From positions 1 through 64,000 of the forward strand of contig CAZEHJ010000002.1 of NCBI GenBank assembly GCA_964512485.1: a stretch of 64,000 nt of DNA, in the 5' to 3' direction. Below, piece by piece: positions 9,062-18,144 of the stretch; position 1 is the first letter of the stretch; each line of letters opens with the position of its first letter. The translations under genes were made by a program, and so were the position numbers. The stretch comes from CAZEHJ01 sp964512485. Lineage in GTDB: Bacteria; Bacteroidota; Rhodothermia; Rhodothermales; UBA10348. The notes below the pieces were generated by a model that had not been told where the DNA came from, made no database searches, and saw nothing but the letters and a program-made list of their open reading frames with translations.

Positions 9062-9343
9062 TTTCGATGATAAACTGCTTTTTGAACTAATACAAAGAGG
9101 GTAGTGGACGAAGGAACGAATCTTGGCGTAGTCGATCGGGACTGGCCGGCGGCGTGGTAATGGGGGAAATCGCGGGAAGTGATACTCCTTAATTCAATTG
9201 ACAGATCGATAACCACGAACGATTTCTTTGCGTCGGGAATGAGTTTCTATAAGCTACATATCAGGAAAGGCTCACAACTTGCTCATGCTCCCGAACGATG
9301 ACGAGTTGTAGGTTTCGGCCATCAATCATACCGAGAGGAAAAA

Positions 9344-9904
9344 ATGTCAGAAAGCCAGAATACAGCCAGCATGCCTCGAACGAATCGCCTGAGAATAATT
9401 GGATGGAGCTCTGTAATTTTCCTTTTGCTGGTGCCGCTAATCGCCATGCAGCTCACCGATGAAGTCAACTGGGATGCCGCGGATTTCATCATCTTTGGCG
9501 TAATTCTGACCATTTCTGGTTTGGTTTTGGAATTGGCTGCGCGCAAAACCGGTAACAACACATTCAAGTTCGCGGTCGGGATGGGCGTTTTGGCCGCTTT
9601 TCTACTGTTCTGGATAAACGGAGCGGTAGGCATCATCGGGAACGAGGAAAACCCGGCGAACATTCCGTTTTATGGCGTGATATTCGTTGCTTTCATCGGC
9701 GCGTTTATTGCCCGGTTCGAAGCATCGCGCATGGAAAAAGCCATGTATGCGGCGGCAGGCGCACAGCTACTGGTGTTTCTCGTTCTGTGGATTGGCGGAT
9801 GGGGCTTCACCGGTCCGATAACCATTTTCTTTACGGCATTGTGGTTTGGATCGGCGCGGTTGTTCAAGCAGGCTGCAAGTGAGTTGGCACAACCTGAGGG
9901 CTGA
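9344..9904 (+). CDS. Multi-TM membrane protein, paralogue of the gene at 13268
   Basis: 186 aa with six hydrophobic segments. It shares an extended block with the 156 aa protein encoded at 13268-13738: VGMGVLAAFLLFWINGAVG against LGVLAALLLFWVNGAVG, followed by IIG(N/S)E(N/E) and IARFE in both. The GAVGIIG(N/S) motif sits between two helices. Function is unknown. An AGAGGA Shine-Dalgarno precedes the ATG. The copy here has an extra N-terminal helix pair. Confidence 0.65.
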   Translation: MSESQNTASMPRTNRLRIIGWSSVIFLLLVPLIAMQLTDEVNWDAADFIIFGVILTISGLVLELAARKTGNNTFKFAVGMGVLAAFLLFWINGAVGIIGNEENPANIPFYGVIFVAFIGAFIARFEASRMEKAMYAAAGAQLLVFLVLWIGGWGFTGPITIFFTALWFGSARLFKQAASELAQPEG

Positions 9905-10047
9905 AAGGAGTCGACGAGGATCGGCTCGAAGGAACCGCTGACCCGGCAAATCTTTCACTAGCGGAATGTTTTGTCTGAGATCCAGTCGTTCTTCTGCCCG
10001 GTTGTCGGAATGTGCGTTGCTTCAATTGATAATTTGCTGAACTGAAG

Positions 10048-11958
10048 ATGTGTGGAATCATTGGCTATTCGGCAACCAATCCTTCCTCCTTCCAGAAGAA
10101 GCGCGAGCGCTTTTCAGGTGCGATCGACGATCTTAAACATCGAGGACCCGACAATTCCGGACTCTGGGAATCGGATCAGAAAATTGTCCTCGGTCACACT
10201 CGACTTTCAATTATCGATTTGAGTGCTGACGGAAATCAACCATTTCACCATGAGAAACTCAGCATTTCGTGGAATGGGGAGATTTTCAACTATATCGAGG
10301 TCAGAGAGCAGCTGAAGAAGGAGGGCATTGCTTTCCGAACCCAGACGGACACCGAGGTGATGGCGGCTGCGTACTGGAAGTGGGGCTCGGCTGCTTTCGA
10401 GCGTCTGAACGGGATGTGGGCCATTGCGATCTACGACCACAGAGTTGACACGCTCACGTTGTCTCGGGATCGATTTGGCGAAAAGCCTCTTTTTTATCGC
10501 CATTCAAATGACGGTTTCGCGTTTGGTTCAGAGATGGGCTCTCTGCTTCATTTGACTGACCTGCATGCGATCCCTGATCAGGAATCACTGGGAAAATTCT
10601 ACGCAACCGGAGCTTCCGGTCAGCTCTCGAACTCGTTCATCGAGGGAATATCCAAACTTCCTCCCGCGTCCAATTTGACCTATGACTGCGTTGCAAATAC
10701 GTTCTCGGTCGCCAGGTATTATGACATAGGTGACGTCCCCAACGGTCGACGGGACAACCCGAATTCCGGTGGAAGTGAAAAGAGCGAGGCGGAGAAAAAA
10801 ACGCTGAACCTCCTCGAAAAGGCCGTCAGGATCAGGCTGCGAAGTGATGTCCCGGTTGGAATTTCTCTGTCCGGGGGAATTGACTCATCGGCGGTAGCGT
10901 GTCTAGCAAAGCGATGTGCTGAGAGCGATGTTCACACCTTTTCTGCCTATTACGACGATGACGTTCTCGATTCATTCGAGTTTGAGACCGCGAAACGTCT
11001 GTCCGAAGATCTGGGACTCATATTTCATCGGATTGACCTGAATCTCGACACGTTTCTTTCTGACTGGCGTTCTTGCATTCGGCGTCTCGGAGCTCCTCAT
11101 GCGTCTCCGGCGATGATTACTTCGATGCAGATCATGCGAGCTGCCAGCAGACACGTAACCGTAATTCTGGAGGGTCAGGGGGCGGATGAGATTTTCGGCG
11201 GATACAAGACACTGATTGTTGCTCCCGCCGCGTTGGGTGCCCTGAAGAGAGGGAAACTTGGCGGGGCGTTTAAGGAACTGAATCACCTCGTTGATCTGGG
11301 GAAAATTGACGGGGGTGCAGCTGGAATTGACGTGGCCCGTTCCATTCTTTTTTTCGTTCGATATCTGTTTCCAGGTGCCACACATCTGTATCGAAGAGTA
11401 GCTGGGCACGATTCGGTGTTCAATTCTCAAATCCGTCGAGCGTCCAGATCTGAGCATGGAGAATGGGGAACAGGCAGGTGGAGTGCCGACCCTATCAACG
11501 CCTCACTCCGCAGCCAAATAGACAACACGTTGCCCAACCTTCTTGCCTACGGAGATGCTGTGTCGATGCACGCGTCCATAGAAAACAGAAATCCATTTCT
11601 TGATCACGATCTGGTGAATCACGCCTTCTCGCTTCCTGGAACTGTCAAGTACAAGTCTGGAATCACCAAATCACACCTTCGAAGTGCCCTGAGAGGTATC
11701 GTCCCGGATGAAATTCTGGATCGTCGAGCTAAAATCGGCTTTGTGTCACCTTTGGCGAGGATTTTCAGGACGAAACATGACGACACGCTGGGGAAGGTGT
11801 TTGCCGGCAGGAGTGGGCTCAGCGATGGGATATACGACATGGATCAGGTGAACCGACTGATCCAGCAACATCTCTCAGGTAAAAAGGATCATTCCCACCT
11901 TCTTTTCAAGATCGCATCCATCGAACTCTTTCTGCAGTCGATCGAGAGCAGGAACTGA
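10048..11958 (+). CDS. asnB: Asparagine synthase (glutamine-hydrolysing)
   Basis: 636 aa, cytoplasmic; transfers the amide of glutamine to aspartate using ATP. The N-terminal class II glutaminase domain begins MCGIIGY with the nucleophile Cys2 and shows LKHRGPDNSG and LGHTRLSIIDLS. The synthetase half carries the PP-loop SLSGGIDSSAVACL near residue 275 and EGQGADEIFGGYK near 375. Length fits the long AsnB type often found with surface-polysaccharide genes, where some members amidate sugars or peptides instead, so the acceptor is not certain. It converges with the winged-helix gene, with a 23 bp gap. Confidence 0.92.
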   Translation: MCGIIGYSATNPSSFQKKRERFSGAIDDLKHRGPDNSGLWESDQKIVLGHTRLSIIDLSADGNQPFHHEKLSISWNGEIFNYIEVREQLKKEGIAFRTQTDTEVMAAAYWKWGSAAFERLNGMWAIAIYDHRVDTLTLSRDRFGEKPLFYRHSNDGFAFGSEMGSLLHLTDLHAIPDQESLGKFYATGASGQLSNSFIEGISKLPPASNLTYDCVANTFSVARYYDIGDVPNGRRDNPNSGGSEKSEAEKKTLNLLEKAVRIRLRSDVPVGISLSGGIDSSAVACLAKRCAESDVHTFSAYYDDDVLDSFEFETAKRLSEDLGLIFHRIDLNLDTFLSDWRSCIRRLGAPHASPAMITSMQIMRAASRHVTVILEGQGADEIFGGYKTLIVAPAALGALKRGKLGGAFKELNHLVDLGKIDGGAAGIDVARSILFFVRYLFPGATHLYRRVAGHDSVFNSQIRRASRSEHGEWGTGRWSADPINASLRSQIDNTLPNLLAYGDAVSMHASIENRNPFLDHDLVNHAFSLPGTVKYKSGITKSHLRSALRGIVPDEILDRRAKIGFVSPLARIFRTKHDDTLGKVFAGRSGLSDGIYDMDQVNRLIQQHLSGKKDHSHLLFKIASIELFLQSIESRN

Positions 11959-11981
11959 GCTTGAGTGTTCGCCGGGACGCT

Positions 11982-13130
11982 TTATCCCGACCTCGGAAGG
12001 CTGATGCGCTGAGCCAGGAGAATGGTGCCAACGATACAGGAACCAAAGACGAATCCTTCGATCCCCCCCAGGAATACCTGCGTCATCATTCCAAAGTGCA
12101 CCTCGCCAAAAAAGCCCGCCAGTGTGTCGAGTTGAAGCATGGAGCCCTCAAAAGAGCGAGCGATCAACTCGAGACTGCCACCCATAAGGCGGCCACCAGC
12201 CAATGGGATGAGTGCACCGGTCATACTACAGGATATGCCTCCGGCAATTACGGGCCACCACGGTGAAACCGGCGTTGAGGCATCAACAGGCTGTTTTTGA
12301 AGCCCGAGGCGAGCGCCGATGGTCATAGCTGCGCCCAGAGCGGCTCCTTCGAGTCCGCCGGTGATACCGGCCGGGGCTTGGCCAAAAAACAGTGTGAAAG
12401 CATCTACTCCCAGGAGTTTGGCAAGGCCTCCAAAAAGCAGGCCGCCGAGTGCGGCACCGAGAATGCTCCAATGAGGTGGACGACGCCGGATCAGACTTTC
12501 AACTGCCATTCCAGCGCTGATGCCGAAACCTCCGATAAGACCGACTACGACGTTGAGACTGAGGGCGACCATGAGAATGGAAGCCGTTCCCAATCCCGGG
12601 CCCGCGGGCGTGGAGCTCAGAGCGGAGCCATAGAGGATCCCCCCGAAAATTCCTGCAAGACCTCCTCCAAGTGTTCCTGCAATCCCCCAACGTGCGGCAA
12701 GCCACAGTGAGCTTTGAAACGGCGACACCGGAGATTCGGTTTGAATATCCACTCTGGAAGGAAGCGGAGCTGAAGAAACGGCTGCCGAATCAGAACCAAA
12801 AACCTGCTCGACCGAAGCGATGAACCGATATCCGTGTCGAGGCACCGTCTGGATAAAACGTGGATTGGTGGCGTCGTCGCCGAGTTGTTTGCGGATATCC
12901 TTGATGCACTGTGTCAGGGCACTGTCACTTACGACGACATCATCCCAAACCTCATCGAAAAAACGATCTTTCCCGACGAGTTGTCCGTGCTCCTGAACCA
13001 AAAGCGTGAGAGTGTCAAAATATCGTGTGTTCAGGCTGATCCGGACGCCATCTTTCCAGAGTTGTCTGTCGGCCGAGTCCAGTAAGAACTCGCCAAAGCG
13101 ATAGCTCGGGCCTGATTCAGACATGCTCAC
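11982..13130 (-). CDS. Winged-helix (OmpR/ToxR-type) regulator fused to a polytopic membrane domain
   Basis: 382 aa. Residues about 10-108 form a trans_reg_C winged helix: FGEFLLDSADRQLWKDG, then LVGKDRFFDEVW, SALTQCIKDIRKQLGDD and RHGYRFIASV, as in CadC/ToxR-like regulators. From about 140 onward there are six or more glycine- and alanine-rich hydrophobic segments, with GGLFGG-type repeats. There is no periplasmic sensor domain, so the protein is likely a membrane-anchored one-component regulator whose membrane part is itself the input domain. The second ATG, two codons in, is also possible. Confidence 0.8.
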   Translation of the reverse strand: MSMSESGPSYRFGEFLLDSADRQLWKDGVRISLNTRYFDTLTLLVQEHGQLVGKDRFFDEVWDDVVVSDSALTQCIKDIRKQLGDDATNPRFIQTVPRHGYRFIASVEQVFGSDSAAVSSAPLPSRVDIQTESPVSPFQSSLWLAARWGIAGTLGGGLAGIFGGILYGSALSSTPAGPGLGTASILMVALSLNVVVGLIGGFGISAGMAVESLIRRRPPHWSILGAALGGLLFGGLAKLLGVDAFTLFFGQAPAGITGGLEGAALGAAMTIGARLGLQKQPVDASTPVSPWWPVIAGGISCSMTGALIPLAGGRLMGGSLELIARSFEGSMLQLDTLAGFFGEVHFGMMTQVFLGGIEGFVFGSCIVGTILLAQRISLPRSG

Positions 13131-13267
13131 AGAGATATTAGATTTAGCTCACGCCGCCGCGGCGACCGGTGCAGATATTACGTTTCGAATTTCCGACACA
13201 CAAGGTTGCACGCGACCAGGCACTGGTCCGATCTGGTATCGAGTCAACCAAATACGTTTCATAGCCC

Positions 13268-13738
13268 ATGTTTTTAGACTTTCTGCCGCTTCTGGTCTTC
13301 GCTTCTGTGCTCGCTTCAATCTACCTGTATTTGAAGGCGAAAAAACCGAACGGTACGGCGTACAGATCCGCTATTGGTCTGGGAGTGCTTGCCGCTCTCT
13401 TGCTGTTCTGGGTCAACGGTGCGGTGGGAATTATTGGATCCGAGAATAACGATGCCAACATGATGTATGCCGGAGTTATCGCCATCGCATTCGTGGGCGG
13501 AATAATTGCTCGTTTCGAGCCAAACGGGATGAAGTGGGTGATGCTGACAGCCGCTATGGCTCAAGTCTTGGTGGCAGTGATTGCGCTCGTTGCTCAATGG
13601 GGCGTATCGGGGCCGATCTGGCCGAATGACGTTATTGGAGCAACGATAATCTTTGCTGCCCTGTGGCTGGGCTCAGCCTGGCTGTTTCGCAGGGCTGCTC
13701 AGACAGAGAATCTCGGGAGTGCTATCAATCGAGTCTGA
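13268..13738 (+). CDS. Multi-TM membrane protein, paralogue of the gene at 9344
   Basis: 156 aa with five hydrophobic segments. The central half aligns with the protein at 9344-9904, including LLFWVNGAVGIIGSENN and IIARFE. It begins divergently from the winged-helix regulator, whose start is about 140 bp away, so this regulator could control it. Function is unknown. It ends in a charged tail after the last helix (LGSAWLFRRAAQTE). Confidence 0.65.
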   Translation: MFLDFLPLLVFASVLASIYLYLKAKKPNGTAYRSAIGLGVLAALLLFWVNGAVGIIGSENNDANMMYAGVIAIAFVGGIIARFEPNGMKWVMLTAAMAQVLVAVIALVAQWGVSGPIWPNDVIGATIIFAALWLGSAWLFRRAAQTENLGSAINRV

Positions 13739-13773
13739 TACCGGTCTGAACGCTGGGCCGGAACGGTGGTGAC

Positions 13774-14772
13774 TTACTTTGCATAGGGGAGTGGCTCGTC
13801 GCGCATCAGGAACGAAAACATCTTCTGTCCCGGGATTCTGTACTCCGCCATTCCATCACCTAAATCCGCCTTGATAGCTCCTCCGGAAAGCATGAGTTCG
13901 AAACCAGCCTTCACCTTTGGCAGGATAGAAGGATTCACCCAGGTTGTGTTGTGAGCCGGAAGCAGGGCCCTCACATGGGTCGCCTCTTCAATCAACCGGT
14001 CCAGACTTGCCGCGTACGCCTCCAGGTCAGTTTCCGGAACAAATAACCATATTGGCCCTGAATAATAGCTGTCGCCCGTCCACATCAATCCGTTCTCTCT
14101 GTCGATCAGCGCCACTGCGTCGGGCGTATGCCCCGGTATCAACAACACCTCGAGGCGTCGATCGCCGAGATCGATGATGGCACCGTCTTCTATGAAATTG
14201 GTTACGGTAAATGACCGCCCAATATGCGTGTCCTGTGTTATGCCGTTCGGAAGATCGCGACACAGCGCTTGAGCTGACGCTTCGATTCCAATGTCGCGGT
14301 TTGGCACTCCCTGTTGACTGTCTCTGGTATAGGACGTGTCCATCCCATGGATGACATCAAACGAATAGTTTCCGCCCACATGATCGTAGTGGGTGTGGGA
14401 GTTCAAGACTTCGATTGGTTTGTCCGTCAAAGAGCGAACGAGCGATTGGATATCGCCAAGACCGTTTCCGGTATCAAATAGCAAGGATTTTTCACTTCCC
14501 AGAATCAGGTATGACACGACCTCCTGCCACTGAAACGGCTCATAGATGGCGATCATACCTTCGGTGACCTCAAAGACTTCGAACCAATCTTGTGTGAACT
14601 CTGAAGAGAGGTCCATCTGTTTCAATGCGGACCATTCGGGCCTCGGGAGCTTTGAGCAAAAATCCGCAAGCGAAGCCTCGGGAACGTCAACCTGAGCATT
14701 GGCCTCTGGTACGGCTGTGCTGCAAATCAGTAGAGACAGCGATAGGAGAAGCAGCTTTTTTCGGATATCCAT
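13774..14772 (-). CDS. Secreted MBL-fold metallo-hydrolase
   Basis: 332 aa. A signal peptide (MDIRKKLLLLSLSLLICST, cleavage near ANA) is followed by a metallo-beta-lactamase fold. The zinc-binding signature is SHTHYDHVGG near residue 122, later supported by PGHTPDAVAL near 200 and MWTGDSYY near 218. The terminal LLPAHN supplies a further ligand. The family hydrolyses diverse esters, lactams and thioesters; the substrate here is unknown. The start at 14772 is chosen because the signal peptide begins there. It is divergent from the BNR_4 gene, with a shared 67 bp promoter region. Confidence 0.85.
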   Translation of the reverse strand: MDIRKKLLLLSLSLLICSTAVPEANAQVDVPEASLADFCSKLPRPEWSALKQMDLSSEFTQDWFEVFEVTEGMIAIYEPFQWQEVVSYLILGSEKSLLFDTGNGLGDIQSLVRSLTDKPIEVLNSHTHYDHVGGNYSFDVIHGMDTSYTRDSQQGVPNRDIGIEASAQALCRDLPNGITQDTHIGRSFTVTNFIEDGAIIDLGDRRLEVLLIPGHTPDAVALIDRENGLMWTGDSYYSGPIWLFVPETDLEAYAASLDRLIEEATHVRALLPAHNTTWVNPSILPKVKAGFELMLSGGAIKADLGDGMAEYRIPGQKMFSFLMRDEPLPYAK

Positions 14773-14839
14773 AGGGAAAGAATAGCGATATTCTGGTTCT
14801 TGATCCATCGTCACGGTGCACATCGTCCGAACAAAAAAC

Positions 14840-16243
14840 ATGATTATCAGAACGGTACCTGTGGGTTTTCTATTTGTCGCGGCGAGTCTGATGACTGTCC
14901 TGGCAGGTTGTCAGAATCTGGAGGAGGATCATGAGGCGAGCGCAGATTTTGTTCACGGCGAACTCATATCGTTTACCGGTGTGGACGGAAGTCCGAATGG
15001 AGCATGGTGCTGGTTCCAGGATGAAAGAGCAATCGTGGATACGGATCATCCCGCTGGGCCGATTCTCATGTTTACCTCGATTTCGGCATCCGTGGAGGAT
15101 TCGACGGAGCAGGGTGATCTTGATTTTCACTGGTACGGACTCGAAAGCAGAGAAGGGGGTGTAACGGAGTTTTACGACCGATTGGGACAGGATGACCACA
15201 ATGTAGCAGCGCTTTATCAGGATGATGATGGTCGGGTGACGGCCCTGTTTTCACGTCACGGAAGTGACCGATTAACGCATATCATGCGTTCGGATCCACA
15301 CGATCCGAGTGAGTGGGGCGATATGCAGGTGTTCGAGGATGAGGCCGGCGTTACGTATCACAACCTTTTGACGGCGGGACAGGGGCCCGATCGCAAACTG
15401 TACGATTTTTCCCGCACACGGGGCTGGAATCCCAACTTTCTCGTGAAGGAGTCGCCCGACTCGGACTGGACATATGGCGGTCGCTTGCTCAAGAGCGAAG
15501 GCCGGCCGTACATGAAGTATCACAACAGCCGGGACGGCAGCAAAATCCACGTCGTCGCGACCGACCAGCACCCGAGAGACTTCGACAATTCAATATATCA
15601 CGGGGTAATGGACGGCCGAGGTCTTTTCGATTCTTTCGGCAACGCGCTCGATAATGACTTGAGCGATGATGATGCCGTTGTGCCGTCCGCTATGACGCTT
15701 GTGTTTGGAGGAGATCCGGACAACGTCGCATGGATGGCAGATGTCGGTGTGGATGATTACGATAAACCGGTGATCGCATTTTCAGTTCAGAAGGACGGTC
15801 GAGATCTGCCACCGAACAATGGAGGATTGGATCACAGATATCACCTGGCGAGGCTGACAGACAGAGGTTGGATGCAGAACGAAATCGCGTTTGCTGGCGA
15901 GCGTCTTTATCCGTTCGAGGATGACTATACGGGGCTTGTCGCGATTGATCCTGAAGATGTCAACAGGTTAGTCATCTCAACCAATGCGCATCCGGTGACG
16001 GGCGATGCTCTCGTGAGCAACGCGGACCAGAAACGGCACTATGAGCTATATGAAGGGGTATCCACCGACAATGGCGCGAGCTTTGAATGGACGGCGCTGA
16101 CACTGAATTCGACGATGGACAACATCCGGCCCATCATTCCGGCCTGGGACGGCGAGCAAAGAGTGGTGCTGTGGCTGAGAGGCACCTACACCTCGTACAC
16201 CGATTTCGATACGCAAGTAGTCGGCGTTATTCAGGATCGATAG
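14840..16243 (+). CDS. BNR_4 beta-propeller lipoprotein, possible polysaccharide lyase
   Basis: 467 aa. Lipobox signal MIIRTVPVGFLFVAASLMTV ends at LAGC, then a BNR_4-type seven-bladed propeller. Family features are NGAWCWFQDERAI, GQDDHNVAALYQDDDGR, FSRHGSD, YHNLLTAG and RPYMKYHNSRDG. Ulvan lyases of families PL24 and PL25 have this fold and use a His and Tyr in the propeller; the DDHN and RPYMKY segments are candidate sites, but I cannot confirm lyase activity. The context (sulfatases, GH88 uronyl hydrolase, rhamnose genes) supports a glycan-degrading role at the cell surface. Confidence 0.75.
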   Translation: MIIRTVPVGFLFVAASLMTVLAGCQNLEEDHEASADFVHGELISFTGVDGSPNGAWCWFQDERAIVDTDHPAGPILMFTSISASVEDSTEQGDLDFHWYGLESREGGVTEFYDRLGQDDHNVAALYQDDDGRVTALFSRHGSDRLTHIMRSDPHDPSEWGDMQVFEDEAGVTYHNLLTAGQGPDRKLYDFSRTRGWNPNFLVKESPDSDWTYGGRLLKSEGRPYMKYHNSRDGSKIHVVATDQHPRDFDNSIYHGVMDGRGLFDSFGNALDNDLSDDDAVVPSAMTLVFGGDPDNVAWMADVGVDDYDKPVIAFSVQKDGRDLPPNNGGLDHRYHLARLTDRGWMQNEIAFAGERLYPFEDDYTGLVAIDPEDVNRLVISTNAHPVTGDALVSNADQKRHYELYEGVSTDNGASFEWTALTLNSTMDNIRPIIPAWDGEQRVVLWLRGTYTSYTDFDTQVVGVIQDR

Positions 16244-16293
16244 CTGCGCGTTTGGGCTGGACAACTGGGCGGTCACGCTCGATGGTTGCGTGC

Positions 16294-17241
16294 TCAGGCG
16301 ATTATTTTCTTGAACACCTCGAGATCAATATTCCGACCACAGACCACGGCGACGACCTTCTTGCCCTTGAATTGATCTTTGCGTTTCAGAAGCGCCCCAA
16401 CGCCGAGTGCACCTGACCCCTCGACTACCAGGCGATGTTGCTCGAACAGCAGACGAATGGATTCAGCAATTTCATCCTCTGAAAGAAGTATGATCTCCTC
16501 AACGTAACGCCGGCACAGATCCAGAGTGATAGTGTCCAGATCTACTCCACCTCCACAGGTGTCAGCGAGTGTAGGATACGTATCGATCTCCAGCATCTTG
16601 CCTGCCACCATGGACTCCTGCATCACGGGGGAATTCGACGGAGAGACTCCGTAAGCAAGAAATTCGGGATTGTGCGATTTCAAGTATCCCGCTGATCCCG
16701 TGAGCAGTCCACCCGCGCCGCAGGCGAAGAATGCGGCATCTACATCGGGCAGCTGTTTTGAGATTTCATACCCACACGTTCCCTGTCCGCCAACAACTTT
16801 GGGGTCGTTGTAGGGAGAGACATAGATTTTGTTTTCATCCTCTGCGACTCTCCGTGCTTCCTTTTCGGCACCCCACGCGTCTCCATCAAAGACGATAATG
16901 TCCAGACCATGCGACCTGAGAAGATTCAGACGGGAAGTTTCAATGTCATTGCCCACGTAGATCGTAGCGCGCCGTCCGCGAATACGCATGGCCTCTGCGA
17001 CTGCAAGAGCGTAGTTACCTGTAGATGCCGAGACGACTCCCTTTTCCAGTTCTTCTTGCGTGAGCGAAAGGATTTTGTTCACGGCTCCTCGAAACTTGAA
17101 GGACGCGGTTCTTTGCATCAGATCAAGTTTCAGCCAGACCTCACCTTCAATCAGTTTGCTGAGATACATGGAATACTCAAGCGGCGTAGGAGACAAATAC
17201 TCACTGCTGCGCTCGACCGCATCCAGGACCAAACTCGGCAC
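16294..17241 (-). CDS. PLP-dependent threonine/serine dehydratase-type enzyme (fold II)
   Basis: 315 aa, cytoplasmic. The PLP lysine is in RTASFKFRGAVNK near residue 50, the glycine-rich phosphate loop in ACGAGGLLTG near 170, and the C-terminal GSGALGVGALLKR and VVCGRNID follow the dehydratase/racemase group (threonine dehydratase, serine racemase, hydroxyaspartate dehydratase). The start codon is unclear: the only standard codon is GTG at 17241, which lacks a ribosome-binding site, whereas GAGGT lies just upstream of an in-frame ACG-ATC-ATC at 17271-17263. It is downstream of an SDR gene in the same orientation. Confidence 0.85.
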   Translation of the reverse strand: MPSLVLDAVERSSEYLSPTPLEYSMYLSKLIEGEVWLKLDLMQRTASFKFRGAVNKILSLTQEELEKGVVSASTGNYALAVAEAMRIRGRRATIYVGNDIETSRLNLLRSHGLDIIVFDGDAWGAEKEARRVAEDENKIYVSPYNDPKVVGGQGTCGYEISKQLPDVDAAFFACGAGGLLTGSAGYLKSHNPEFLAYGVSPSNSPVMQESMVAGKMLEIDTYPTLADTCGGGVDLDTITLDLCRRYVEEIILLSEDEIAESIRLLFEQHRLVVEGSGALGVGALLKRKDQFKGKKVVAVVCGRNIDLEVFKKIIA

Positions 17242-17343
17242 ATCCAGTTGTTGTTGAATATCGATGATCGTGTTTACCTCAAATCGTTTGTTGGGTTAAG
17301 GGAGTTTGGTCCGCAGAGGAGCGATTCATGTGACGGCACCATT

Positions 17344-18099
17344 TCAAGAGATATTTCCCAGAGATACGGTTACGGCCTCACCATTAACGCCACTGGATTC
17401 TTCCGAAGCAAGAAACGTAATCAGCTCGGCTACCTCTTCGGGTTCCAGAACCCGACCCGCAGGATACAGGGCTGCCCTTTCAGCCCACACTTCTTCGCGG
17501 GAGATACCTCTCGCTTCAGCTTCTGTGGTAGCCGAAATCTCCGCCATGGATGTGCGAACCCACCCCGGCAGTACTGCATTCGACGTGATCCCGAATTCGC
17601 CTGCGTCCTGAGCAACCGATCTCATCAGGCCAAGGAGGCCATGTTTTGAGCTGTTGTACGGGCTGCTGGCATACTCTGCCACCTGACCTGATGTTGAGCT
17701 TGTGTACACAATTCGACCGTAACGCTGCTCCATCATGTCTCTTACGACCATCTGAGACAGATAGAAGGGCCCATCCAGGTTGATGCGCATCGTTTTGCGC
17801 CACAATTCAGGATCCTGCTCCCAGATGACTCTGTCATGCGCCGATCCGATTCCATGATTGCAGATCAGGATTGAGACAGGTCCCAGGCGGTTGCGGGTTT
17901 CTTCGACAGCAAGTTGACATCCCTCCATCGTTCCCAGATCCGCCACAACATAGTCCAGACCGAGTGATTGGAGTTCACTCTCGCTGCGCGCGACGGCCAT
18001 TACCTTCGCGCCTTTCGCCGACATGATCTCAGCCGTCGCGCGCCCTATCCCGCGCCCGGCACCCGTGATCAGTGCAACTCTTCCTTCAACACCTGCCAT
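17344..18099 (-). CDS. SDR-family oxidoreductase
   Basis: 251 aa, classical NAD(P)-dependent short-chain dehydrogenase. The nucleotide motif TGAGRGIGRA is near residue 15, NHGIG replaces NNAG near 90, the catalytic Ser lies in YTSSTSGQ and the Tyr/Lys pair in SPYNSSKHG near 155. A strong AAGGAGGT ribosome-binding site six bases upstream of the ATG fixes the start at 18099. The gene precedes the dehydratase with a gap of about 75-100 bp. The pair could act on a hydroxy acid or a sugar-acid derivative, but the substrate cannot be read from the sequence. Confidence 0.85.
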   Translation of the reverse strand: MAGVEGRVALITGAGRGIGRATAEIMSAKGAKVMAVARSESELQSLGLDYVVADLGTMEGCQLAVEETRNRLGPVSILICNHGIGSAHDRVIWEQDPELWRKTMRINLDGPFYLSQMVVRDMMEQRYGRIVYTSSTSGQVAEYASSPYNSSKHGLLGLMRSVAQDAGEFGITSNAVLPGWVRTSMAEISATTEAEARGISREEVWAERAALYPAGRVLEPEEVAELITFLASEESSGVNGEAVTVSLGNIS

Positions 18100-18144
18100 T
18101 TTCAACCTCCTTACTGAAGACAAGAATCATTTCGGGACATCGAC

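Noticed and set aside
9062..9343. Promoter with TTGACA near 9199
   Set aside because: No matching -10 element was visible at the right spacing, and the Bacteroidota-type TTTG/TAnnTTTG pair is absent.
12297..12710. 137-codon plus-strand frame over the membrane regulator
   Set aside because: It is antisense to the Gly/Ala-rich membrane segments, which leave open frames by codon bias; no ribosome-binding site.
16294..17241. Annotation as beta-hydroxyaspartate dehydratase
   Set aside because: The fold matches but sequence alone does not separate it from threonine dehydratase or serine racemase, and it is 35 kb from the other candidate cycle genes.
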